64,000 nucleotides of DNA from Phycisphaerales bacterium (lineage in GTDB: Bacteria; Planctomycetota; Phycisphaerae; Phycisphaerales; UBA1924). Below the pieces are notes generated by a model. The model worked only from the letters and a program-made list of their open reading frames with translations. It had not been told where the DNA came from and ran no database searches. Of this stretch, positions 46,420-54,144 are shown in pieces (within the stretch, counting starts at the first letter, position 1; the number at the start of each line of letters is the position of its first letter). The DNA lies in contig JASBRY010000008.1 in NCBI GenBank assembly GCA_030149165.1, positions 186,001 to 250,000 of the forward strand, in the 5' to 3' direction. Position numbers and translations under genes: made by a program.

Positions 46420-46998
46420 ATGTTCCCAGAAATCGAACGCACACTCGTTACCAAAGAACAGATCGCTACTCGTATCAAAGAGATGGCGAACGAGATCGTA
46501 CGCGATCTCGAGGAGGACCTCGCGAAAGACGGTGACTCTCGTCTCGATGAGGATCGTGTCATCATCATCCCGATCATGACCGGCGCGATGATCTTTGTCG
46601 CGGATCTGATCAGGCAACTCCCAGTCAAGCTCTCGCTTGGACTCACCTCTGTCCGATCCTATCCCGGCGCTTCGATCTCATCGAAAGGCGCGCATCTGGA
46701 GTCCGACCTCCCAGACAACCTCGAAGGAAAGCATGTCATCGTCCTCGACGACATCCTCGACTCGGGACAAACCCTCGCGCTGGTCAAAGCGATCATCCTC
46801 AAGCAGAAGCCCGCGTCACTCCGATTGGGAGTCATGCTCGATAAGCAGACCACTCGCACTATTGATGTGAAAGTCGATTACACAGGATTCGAGATCCCCG
46901 ATGAGTTCGTCGTCGGATACGGCCTCGACTACGACGGCTACTACCGCAACCACCCCGAGATCGTCATCCTCAATCAGGACGCGATCCCGAAGCGGTAG
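46420..46998 (+). CDS. hpt: Hypoxanthine phosphoribosyltransferase
   Basis: 192 aa from the ATG at 46420, which gives the usual family N-terminus (IERTLVTKEQIATRIKEMAN); an earlier ATG at 46402 adds six residues. The PRPP motif is HVIVLDDILDSGQTLALVKA. The product region KVDYTGFEIPDEFVVGYGLD is standard. It salvages hypoxanthine and guanine with PRPP. Together with apt and the purine genes at 60-63 kb it covers purine salvage and synthesis. Confidence 0.93.
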   Translation: MFPEIERTLVTKEQIATRIKEMANEIVRDLEEDLAKDGDSRLDEDRVIIIPIMTGAMIFVADLIRQLPVKLSLGLTSVRSYPGASISSKGAHLESDLPDNLEGKHVIVLDDILDSGQTLALVKAIILKQKPASLRLGVMLDKQTTRTIDVKVDYTGFEIPDEFVVGYGLDYDGYYRNHPEIVILNQDAIPKR

Positions 46999-47090
46999 AC
47001 TACATCGCGAAATACACCAACAGACCCAATTGCCAGCTTAGTCCAACAAAGATCGAGGAGTGCCTTAACATCAAAGGCGCATTGACTCAT

Positions 47091-47130
47091 CAAAAAGAAA
47101 GCACCCCGCTGATATCCAACGGGGTGCTTT
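47091..47130 (-). terminator. Terminator after the first PEP-CTERM-like gene
   Basis: AGCACCCCG, 11-base loop, CGGGGTGCT, then TTCTTTTTG on the minus strand. Confidence 0.85.
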
Positions 47131-47179
47131 GAGTTCTTTGTATCCGATCTTGACCAGAGACCGGAATCAGAGCCGCGGA

Positions 47180-47818
47180 TTAGCGGCGACGGCGTCCGGC
47201 AACCAGACCACCGAGACCGAGCAGAGCGATCGACGATGGGGTTGGGATGACCTCAACTGTTGCACCTTGGATGCTTGGGTTGAGGATCTTGAAGGATTCA
47301 CCTGGAGGGTTGCCGCCTGGGTTTGCGTTGACATCGATGAGCTCAACCATGAACTCGGTCATTGGGATCGCGCCTGCGGCCCATGAAACGACACCTTCGG
47401 AATCAGCAATGATGTCCACGGTGAAGCTACCGAGGAATACTGGACCGTTGCCCAAAGCCGAAGCTGCATCAGGCTGGATGAATGGGAGGAACACGATCTG
47501 ACCAAGGATCAGTCCGTTGTGGTTTCCGTCGCCAGCATCGCCGAAATCGTCGGCTCCAAGTGCTTGCCAGTCAGTGGATGCGTACGCACCAGCGGTCATC
47601 CCGCCGACAACGCCTGCACCACCGGTTGCATCCATGGTGAACGCTGCACCAGTGACATGGGTTGCAAAGTCAGCATCAGCGTACACCGAAAGGGTGATGG
47701 AGCTGGTCATGGTCGAATCGACCACTGCCTGTGAAGGCACAATGCTGAGGGTTGCATTCTGAGCCGAAGCAGCTGACGCAATGCCAGCAACTGCAGCCAA
47801 GACGACTGTCTTCTTCAT
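47180..47818 (-). CDS. PEP-CTERM-like secreted protein, tandem copy A
   Basis: 212 aa with a signal peptide (KKTVVLAAVAGIASAASAQ). The body is beta-rich and cohesin-like in style (SSITLSVYADADFATHVTGA). The end is a sorting signal: VIPTPSSIALLGLGGLVAG then RRRR, the PEP-CTERM type, trimmed or anchored by a dedicated exosortase in known cases. GGAGAGAG lies a few bases before the ATG at 47818; an earlier in-frame start at 47863 is less likely. Copy B at 48.2 kb is a close relative, so the pair arose by duplication. No exosortase gene is in view. Confidence 0.88.
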   Translation of the reverse strand: MKKTVVLAAVAGIASAASAQNATLSIVPSQAVVDSTMTSSITLSVYADADFATHVTGAAFTMDATGGAGVVGGMTAGAYASTDWQALGADDFGDAGDGNHNGLILGQIVFLPFIQPDAASALGNGPVFLGSFTVDIIADSEGVVSWAAGAIPMTEFMVELIDVNANPGGNPPGESFKILNPSIQGATVEVIPTPSSIALLGLGGLVAGRRRR

Positions 47819-47917
47819 TTCTCTCTCCTTGAAAAGGGTTTTCTCTCTTCTCTCTCTTCTCACGACGCCTGCACGTTACAGACGCATTCCCGTCAAAGGC
47901 AGCAACGGGATACACCC

Positions 47918-47945
47918 AGAATAGACCGCTTTTGTAGATGGTCAA
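47918..47945 (-). promoter_or_regulatory. Promoter of PEP-CTERM-like gene A
   Basis: On the minus strand: TTGACC (47945-47940), 16 bases, TATTCT (47923-47918). Transcription would begin near 47911, giving a purine-rich leader of about 93 bases with long GA tracts. Confidence 0.65.
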
Positions 47946-48080
47946 GAGTTCGGGTGACCCATTGCCTATTTTGACACAGATCAAACATACCGGAAACACT
48001 GAGAAATCACAAGGCCTTTGTAACTGTTTCGTAGAATTTATCAGTCCTGAGATGGTGTTCCTGATTGCTTTCCAGAGATT

Positions 48081-48116
48081 GTAAAAAGAACGCCCGCCCG
48101 GCGAACCGGGCGGGCG
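48081..48116 (-). terminator. Terminator after PEP-CTERM-like gene B
   Basis: An 11-bp GC stem (CGCCCGCCCGG and its complement, loop TTCG on the minus strand) followed by TTCTTTTTAC. One of the most stable hairpins in the window. Confidence 0.88.
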
Positions 48117-48178
48117 TTTGCAGTTAAGCAGTCAGTCTCAGATCAGTGATCTGTGGACTGTTTGTCGTATCGCTGCGA

Positions 48179-48808
48179 TTAGCGGCGACGACGACCAGCA
48201 ACGAGACCACCGAGGCCGAGAACAGCCATAGCGGATGGTGCTGGAACGACTTCAACGCGAGCTGAGCCGAAGTCAACGTCAGCGAGCGAGAACACTTCAC
48301 CTGGAGGGTTGCCACCTGGGTTAGCGTTCACGTCGATGAGCTCGAGAGCGAAGGTACCGATGCCACCGCCGACGGTCCAGTCGACGAGACCAGCGGAGTT
48401 CGCTGCGATGTTCACGGTGAAGCTACCGATGAACACAGGACCGTTGCCGAGAGCCGAAGCTGCGTCAGGCATGATGAATGGGAGGAACACGATCTGGCCC
48501 ATGATGGTACCAGCGTGGTTGCCGTCACCAGCATCACCGAAGTCGTCCTGACCGAGTGCACCCCAAGCAGCAACGCTGTCTTGCGAGATGCTATCGACGA
48601 CGCCAGCACCGCCAGCAGCGTTCATGGTGAATGCAGCACCGGTCACGTGAGTGCCGAAGTCAGCATCAGCGTAAACCGAAAGGGTGATCGAGCTAGTGGT
48701 CTGTGAGTTTACAACCGATTGCGAAGCGACGATGCTCAGCGAAGCGGTCTGTGCAGCTGCAGCGGAAGCAATACCGGCGACAGCAGCGAGCGCAATTGCG
48801 TTCTTCAT
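48179..48808 (-). CDS. PEP-CTERM-like secreted protein, tandem copy B
   Basis: 209 aa from the ATG at 48808, preceded by GAGGAG. A signal peptide (KNAIALAAVAGIASAAAAQ) leads into the same beta-rich body as copy A: SSITLSVYADADFGTHVTGA and QIVFLPFIMPDAASALGNGP in the same positions. The sorting end is VVPAPSAMAVLGLGGLVAG then RRRR. Long stretches of DNA between the copies are similar, so the duplication is not ancient, while the N- and C-terminal signals have diverged. Each copy has its own terminator. Confidence 0.88.
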   Translation of the reverse strand: MKNAIALAAVAGIASAAAAQTASLSIVASQSVVNSQTTSSITLSVYADADFGTHVTGAAFTMNAAGGAGVVDSISQDSVAAWGALGQDDFGDAGDGNHAGTIMGQIVFLPFIMPDAASALGNGPVFIGSFTVNIAANSAGLVDWTVGGGIGTFALELIDVNANPGGNPPGEVFSLADVDFGSARVEVVPAPSAMAVLGLGGLVAGRRRR

Positions 48809-49063
48809 TTCAAATCTCCTCATCTGGAAACAGTTAGTTGGATTTCGTACTGAAATACCTAGTTTGGAAACGAACGACTCGTTCCTGACCCGTGACAAGA
48901 GTAATCCAATTCTGAGGGGCATGCAAGGAGAATGTACAATGGAATTCGTCAATTTTCAGGATTCGATCCCAAATTACCCTACCAAACCCCTTGAATGCCC
49001 TCAATATCCCACCAAAGAATAGATTGGGGTACCCGATTTTGCCCATCATTTCACAAAAAACGC

Positions 49064-49621
49064 TCAATCGCGGCGCACCCAACGCTCAATCGTGAACCCG
49101 AAATCGTGCCGATCGTCGGATTGGTGCTCCTCGATCTGTTCTAATGCCCAATCATCGGAATCGATGGACGGGAAATAGGTGTCACCCTCGATCTCGCAAT
49201 GGACTCGTGTCCGTAATACAAGATCAGCAACCTCGAATGCCTGCTTGTAGATCTCTCCACCGCCTGCGATCCAGATAAGCCCCTTCCCGAACCCGTTCTC
49301 CGAGATATCCGCTGCACGACCAGCCTCAATTGCTTCCCTGAGGGATCTCATCACAGTCAGTTCTCCTGGGATCGATTCCTCTATAGGCATCGATCTGGAA
49401 ATCACGATGTTGAGTCGTCCCCCCAATGGCTTTTCAAGCGACTCGAAGGTCTTGCGCCCCATAACCACAGCATGGCCCTTTGTGGATCGCATGAAGTGCT
49501 TGAGATCTTCTGGGAGATGCCATGGGAGGTCGCCATCCCGCCCGATTACGCCGTTCTCACTGCAGGCGACGATCAAACCGATCCGGATAGGGCTGTCTTT
49601 ACAATTGCATGTTGTTTCCAT
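49064..49621 (-). CDS. folA: Dihydrofolate reductase
   Basis: 185 aa. The fold starts with IGLIVACSENGVIGRDGDLPW, the active-site loop and HLPEDLKHFMRSTKGHAVVM. The NADPH-binding MGRKTFESLEKPLGGRLNIV and IWIAGGGEIYKQAFE follow. It reduces dihydrofolate for thymidylate and purine synthesis. The first 10 residues, including CNC, precede the conserved fold. TAGTAT lies five bases before the ATG and there is no Shine-Dalgarno site. The downstream metalloprotease gene (50 kb) points the same way. Confidence 0.94.
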   Translation of the reverse strand: METTCNCKDSPIRIGLIVACSENGVIGRDGDLPWHLPEDLKHFMRSTKGHAVVMGRKTFESLEKPLGGRLNIVISRSMPIEESIPGELTVMRSLREAIEAGRAADISENGFGKGLIWIAGGGEIYKQAFEVADLVLRTRVHCEIEGDTYFPSIDSDDWALEQIEEHQSDDRHDFGFTIERWVRRD

Positions 49622-49626
49622 CCACC

Positions 49627-49632
49627 ATACTA
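49627..49632 (-). promoter_or_regulatory. Candidate -10 box for leaderless folA message (TAGTAT)
   Basis: TAGTAT on the minus strand, five bases before the ATG at 49621. Confidence 0.5.
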
Positions 49633-49649
49633 CTCAGCCCAAGGAGTGA

Positions 49650-51140
49650 TCAGCGTGCGACGAGTTCGACCGAGTTCTCGCCGTGAATGGTCCCGCGGCG
49701 CCAGCGGACTTGGACGGTGTCCCCTGCTTCATAATCACCCAGCACACGGATGAGTTCATGCAAGTCACGCGTTGCGCGTTTATTGACTCCGGTAATGATC
49801 GAACCGAGTCGGAGTCCCGATCGTCTGCGAGCTTCTGGGGTCAGTTCTGTGATGACGACGCCGTCCCCTGTGCCGTTCTCGACTGAGATCCCGAGCGTCG
49901 CGTCCAGATCACTTCCAGTCTCGGCGACTTCCTCAAGATCAGCGACCCATGCTCTATAACGCTTGTTGATCTCGTCCATTTCTAGACCGAGCGTCTGCTG
50001 CAGGGCGAATAGCCCTGTCGGATCCTTTGAGAATGACTTGCAGTACTCCAGATAGAATTCAGCAAGCTTGCGTTGCTCAAGCAGCCACATCAGGATGGTC
50101 CTGGATTGAGCGTATCTTGCGAGCGGCCTGCGATTGGTGAAGGTCGGGAGATCCATCTGAGCGATCGTCTCGATCGCTGGGAGTTTGCGGACCCTGTGCA
50201 GACGCTTGACCATATTGGTCCGCCAGGATGGGACCGGAACCAGCCGTCCCCCCACTACATCGAAGTCCTCGACCACTGATGCGAGCCCTTCCTGGATCCA
50301 TGGAGCGTGCTCTTGTCCCATTCGAGACATGTCCCGCCAATGCAGGACATGGACATACTCATGGCGGAGCGTCGCTCCCAAGTCTTGCGCCACCAAGCGT
50401 CGCTGTTGATGCTCGTAGGCACCTCCAACGCTCGAGATGCTGCCACGCACACTGGGACCAAAGGTCTCCAGTGCCCATTTCGCAAACCCTCGGCGTTCAG
50501 GGAGTCCCACCATCACCCACGCGGAATCTTCGCTCCCTCCTGCACCATCGGTTGCTTCAAGACCGAGCATCACCTCGCGGAGGATCCAATCCGTGATGAG
50601 TTCGAGCTCCTCGACGGCTTGATCGGTCGAGACTGGATCATGAGCACTCACGATCTCAAGACGGAAGTCATCGAGCGTGCGATGTTCCATCCGCTTGTAC
50701 TTCACCAGTTCATTCATCCGCGCCAGATCGATGTTCCGACGCGTCTGGATCATCGCGTCCCATTGGGTCATGAGCTTGGTGAAGTAGTCGGTGTCTCTGA
50801 GTCGATCGAGGTCCGGATCTCGCAGGAGTTGCCTGCGGTCTGTGAATCCCAGCGCCACCGCTCGTTTGAGTGATTGTTCCGCATCCTTGAGCTCCCCCAG
50901 TTGGCTCTGAGCCGCGGCGAGGTTGTAATGCCCCACGAAGCTCTTTGGACGCTGATCGATGAGTAGCCGCCAAATATCAGCGGCTTTCTCCCACTGCTTC
51001 GCTCGCATCGCTTGGACGCCTCGCGATTCGATCTGCGAAGCCGACTCATTGCTCGGTCTGGGATCAGGTGCCCAACCTACTGATTGGGAAGACCCCAGCG
51101 TGAGTATGGCGAGCATCGAGATGAGAACGATTTTGTGCAT
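49650..51140 (-). CDS. Exported TPR-zinc protease-PDZ protein
   Basis: 496 aa from the ATG at 51140, which has GGAG four bases before it; a longer frame to 51203 is unsupported. A signal peptide covers residues 1-22. TPR repeats occupy about 33-105. The zinc site is HEYVH at residues 260-264 with WIQEGLASVVED giving the third ligand (E284), the gluzincin (HExxH...E) pattern of peptidase_MA-type enzymes. A PDZ domain ends the protein (LRLGSIITGVNKRATRDLHE). The order is unusual for a secreted protease. It probably cleaves envelope or extracellular proteins; folA lies just upstream of it in the other direction of spacing but is unrelated. Confidence 0.83.
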   Translation of the reverse strand: MHKIVLISMLAILTLGSSQSVGWAPDPRPSNESASQIESRGVQAMRAKQWEKAADIWRLLIDQRPKSFVGHYNLAAAQSQLGELKDAEQSLKRAVALGFTDRRQLLRDPDLDRLRDTDYFTKLMTQWDAMIQTRRNIDLARMNELVKYKRMEHRTLDDFRLEIVSAHDPVSTDQAVEELELITDWILREVMLGLEATDGAGGSEDSAWVMVGLPERRGFAKWALETFGPSVRGSISSVGGAYEHQQRRLVAQDLGATLRHEYVHVLHWRDMSRMGQEHAPWIQEGLASVVEDFDVVGGRLVPVPSWRTNMVKRLHRVRKLPAIETIAQMDLPTFTNRRPLARYAQSRTILMWLLEQRKLAEFYLEYCKSFSKDPTGLFALQQTLGLEMDEINKRYRAWVADLEEVAETGSDLDATLGISVENGTGDGVVITELTPEARRRSGLRLGSIITGVNKRATRDLHELIRVLGDYEAGDTVQVRWRRGTIHGENSVELVAR

Positions 51141-51241
51141 ACTTCTCCATTCGGTCATTCCGGACGCTCCGTTCCACCGAATCGTTGTCCGATCACATAC
51201 CATACCAGCACGACGATCTGACAGGACCCTGACCTCGCATC

Positions 51242-52561
51242 ATGCTGCTCGCACAATCCACTTCCATCGCGACCCAAGCCCCTTTGCTCATTGTGATGGG
51301 AGCGCTGCTCATTGGTTCAGCGATCGCGTCCGCTTCGGAAACCGCATTGCTAGGTCTTTCACGCTCAAAGAGAGCCGTGCTCCGCGCCGAGCACTCTGGA
51401 TTGGGGCTGATGGTCGATCGACTGCTGCTCAATCCCAGACAACTGCTGCTCCAGGTGCTGCTGCTCAACATGGTGATCAATGTTGGATATTTCATCACCA
51501 CTTCGATCGTCACGCTCAACGCTGAGTCCACGAGCACGCGGATCATCATTTCCGTCGCTTCGTTGTTTGCGATCATTCTTGTTGGTGAGGTGTTCGCGAA
51601 GCTCTTTGCGGTTGCCTCCCCAACACTGTGCCTGCGGATCGTGGCGCCATTGCATCTGATCCTCAAGCAGCCGCTGCGTCCATTGATTACGATCCTTGAG
51701 CGGTACTTCATCCTTCCCGGCACGCGATTGCTTGTCCCAGGACCCCCACCACCTCCAGGAATCACGGCTCAAGAAATGTCGGCGCTCCTAGAGATGGGGA
51801 CCAATGAAGGGGTGATTGATCAGTCCGAGCAGGATTTGCTCTCAGCAATTATCATGCTTTCCCAACGCCGAGTCGAAGAGATTATGCGTCCACGCGTGGA
51901 GTTCACTTGGATCGATGCGGACGCATCGCGTGATGAGGTCATCGAGGCGTGCTCCCAATCCAGCGCCACTCGCTTCCCAGTCTTTGAAGGCGGACTCGAT
52001 GGGACCCCGATTGGCATGACCGATGCGAAGCGCGTGCTCGCGGGCGCTGATATTCGTGACACGCTCGCGCCGCTGCTGTTTATTCCCGAGCAAGCGACGC
52101 TCGATACGCTGCTCACTCAATTGCGTGACAACGCGCAAACCATCGCACTTGCGGTTGATGAGCACGGCACCGTGGTCGGACTCGTCGCGCTTGCGGACAT
52201 CGCGGATCAACTGCTCTCGGGAATCGCTGATGCACCAACAACCGAAGCTCAAGAGATCCAGATGATCGGTCCGGGGACTTGGTCCGTTCCTGGTCGGCTC
52301 GCTGTTCACGAATGGTCGACGCTGTTCAGCGGATTGGGGACAACTGAATCCCTCACCCAATCCACGACACGCACGACAGCGAAGACCCTCGCTGGATTGA
52401 TCATGCACGCGCTTGCACGCGTCCCCAAGGTGGGCGACCAGATTAATCTCGGAACAGCAACGCTGACAGTGCTCTCGATGAATGACCTGGTCGTCGAGAC
52501 CGTCGAGGTCAAGCTGAAGCTGGATGACAAGGACGAGGAATCACAAGGGGGTGCGGACTGA
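51242..52561 (+). CDS. CNNM/CBS (HlyC/CorC-family) membrane protein
   Basis: 439 aa. The N-terminal CNNM domain has four hydrophobic helices and the motif SASETALLGLSRSKRAVLRA at residues 28-47. A pair of CBS domains follows (EIMRPRVEFTWIDADASRDE, LRDNAQTIALAVDEHGTVVG), then the C-terminal CorC/HlyC domain (GDQINLGTATLTVLSMNDLV). These proteins are linked to magnesium and cobalt efflux. It overlaps the next gene by one base (TGATG). The start lacks a clear ribosome site. Confidence 0.9.
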   Translation: MLLAQSTSIATQAPLLIVMGALLIGSAIASASETALLGLSRSKRAVLRAEHSGLGLMVDRLLLNPRQLLLQVLLLNMVINVGYFITTSIVTLNAESTSTRIIISVASLFAIILVGEVFAKLFAVASPTLCLRIVAPLHLILKQPLRPLITILERYFILPGTRLLVPGPPPPPGITAQEMSALLEMGTNEGVIDQSEQDLLSAIIMLSQRRVEEIMRPRVEFTWIDADASRDEVIEACSQSSATRFPVFEGGLDGTPIGMTDAKRVLAGADIRDTLAPLLFIPEQATLDTLLTQLRDNAQTIALAVDEHGTVVGLVALADIADQLLSGIADAPTTEAQEIQMIGPGTWSVPGRLAVHEWSTLFSGLGTTESLTQSTTRTTAKTLAGLIMHALARVPKVGDQINLGTATLTVLSMNDLVVETVEVKLKLDDKDEESQGGAD

Positions 52562-53535
52562 TGCCCCTCCATGAACTCGCTATCTGGATTGTCATTGCAT
52601 TCGTCGGATTGTTAGGCTCCGCGCTTTGCTCAGGACTCGAGGTTGGGTTGTACGCCGTCTCTCGAGTGTTTGTGCGTGTGCGATCGATTGATCAGCCTCG
52701 CGCACAGCTGCTCCATCAACAGCTTGAGAAACCTGCTCCGCTTCTCACAACACTGCTCGTGTACAACAACGCGTTCAACTACCTCGCCACGCTCGCGATC
52801 ACGGCTCTGCTCTCAACAACCGACCTCTCCGAGACCCTGATCATCGTGATCCAAGCGATCGTGCTCACACCGATCCTGCTGATCTTCGCTGAATCGATCC
52901 CCAAGGAACTCTTCCGATCCCGCGCCAATCAGCTCATGGAACGGCTCGCACGCGTGCTCGCGTGCATGAAACTCTCGCTCACGCTGATCCCGGTCACGCC
53001 GATCATCACATCCATCGCCAACTCGTTATCCAAGCTGATCGGATCCGATCTGACGGGATCGGTCCGCTCAGCGCGTCATCACATGGCGGATCTGATCAAA
53101 CACGCCGACGAACAGATCACGCAGTCTCAGACCGAGATGATCGATCGGGCGCTGCAGTTGAACCAGACCCCGATCCGTATCAACGCGGTGCCATTGGCGC
53201 GGGTGATCCGTCTGGGTGCCTCGGCATCTCCATCTGAGGCCCTCAAGCAGATCAAGAAAAGCAATCACAGTCGATACCCAGTCCATGATTCAAATGGGAA
53301 GATCATCGGATGTATTCAGACGATTGACCTGTATACAACCAAAGACTCCACGATCGAGTCTCTGATCAAGCCGATCGTTCGTCTCAACGCTGAGGTCCCG
53401 ATGCGAAGGGCGCTCACTGAGATGCGAGCCGCGAATGCGCATCTTGCGATCGTCACTCGATCGGGTCAGGATGCGGGAATTCTGACACGGAAAGACCTGT
53501 TATCGCCGTTGATCGCGACGACACACGATTGGTAG
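52561..53535 (+). CDS. Second CNNM/CBS membrane protein, truncated
   Basis: 324 aa with the same CNNM (GLEVGLYAVSRVFVRVRSID) and CBS parts (KSNHSRYPVHDSNGKIIGCI) as the upstream gene, but it stops after the CBS pair and lacks the CorC/HlyC domain. The one-base overlap (TGATG) makes the two a coupled pair that may form a mixed complex. The C-terminal phrase LAIVTRSGQDAGILTRKDLL shows the second CBS is complete, so the truncation is at a domain edge. Confidence 0.88.
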   Translation: MPLHELAIWIVIAFVGLLGSALCSGLEVGLYAVSRVFVRVRSIDQPRAQLLHQQLEKPAPLLTTLLVYNNAFNYLATLAITALLSTTDLSETLIIVIQAIVLTPILLIFAESIPKELFRSRANQLMERLARVLACMKLSLTLIPVTPIITSIANSLSKLIGSDLTGSVRSARHHMADLIKHADEQITQSQTEMIDRALQLNQTPIRINAVPLARVIRLGASASPSEALKQIKKSNHSRYPVHDSNGKIIGCIQTIDLYTTKDSTIESLIKPIVRLNAEVPMRRALTEMRAANAHLAIVTRSGQDAGILTRKDLLSPLIATTHDW

Positions 53536-53581
53536 GAATAGAAGCTTTAATCGCATAGTTGTTCGAGCGGAGACCAATGTT

Positions 53582-54022
53582 ATGAAGAATCACATCATCA
53601 CGATCGTCCTGCTCGCGCTCGTCGCGTACATCGCGACTCCCAGAATTGTCAGCATGATCAAGGGACCCGCGGAGACGCCGACACTGTTCGCCGCCGGACT
53701 CACGCTCGATCAAGCGGTGGAGCAATCCGTAGCGACCGGTAAACCGATGCTTGTGCTGGTAACGGCGGATTGGTGTGGTCCCTGTCAAGCACTCAAACGC
53801 GGGGCGCTGACTGATCCCGAGGTCACCCAGTGGGTCCAGAATAACATGATCCCGGTCTATCTTGAAGACGGCACCAATCCCGACGCGATCCGCATGCTTC
53901 CGGTTCAGTACTACCCCACCACGCTGGTCATCAAGGACGGCGACATCGTGGGTCAGTTCACAGGAAACGCATCCGCGGCGAGCTTTCTCTCCAAGGTTCA
54001 GGACCTCGCATCCAAATCCTGA
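53582..54022 (+). CDS. Membrane-anchored thioredoxin-like protein
   Basis: 146 aa. A hydrophobic N-terminal helix (IITIVLLALVAYIATPRI) anchors it in the membrane. The thioredoxin fold carries WCGPC at residues 64-68 with VLVTADWCGPCQALKRGALT, and YYPTTLVIKDGDIVGQFTGN gives the cis-Pro region. It should act on disulfides outside the cytoplasm. GGAG lies nine bases before the ATG. Confidence 0.88.
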   Translation: MKNHIITIVLLALVAYIATPRIVSMIKGPAETPTLFAAGLTLDQAVEQSVATGKPMLVLVTADWCGPCQALKRGALTDPEVTQWVQNNMIPVYLEDGTNPDAIRMLPVQYYPTTLVIKDGDIVGQFTGNASAASFLSKVQDLASKS

Positions 54023-54144
54023 TCTGCTGAACCTCTGCGTTCGAAGAGTGGTATATAGGTACACATAGATAGCTATCCAGCGATGCCCAACCCCCTCTGA
54101 GGGCCATGGATCGCATATCGTGGATCAACGAAAGGCACACGAAC

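Noticed and set aside
48872-48884. 13-bp palindrome GAACGA-C-TCGTTC upstream of PEP-CTERM gene B
   Set aside because: Too short and isolated to call an operator; no promoter could be placed with confidence around it.
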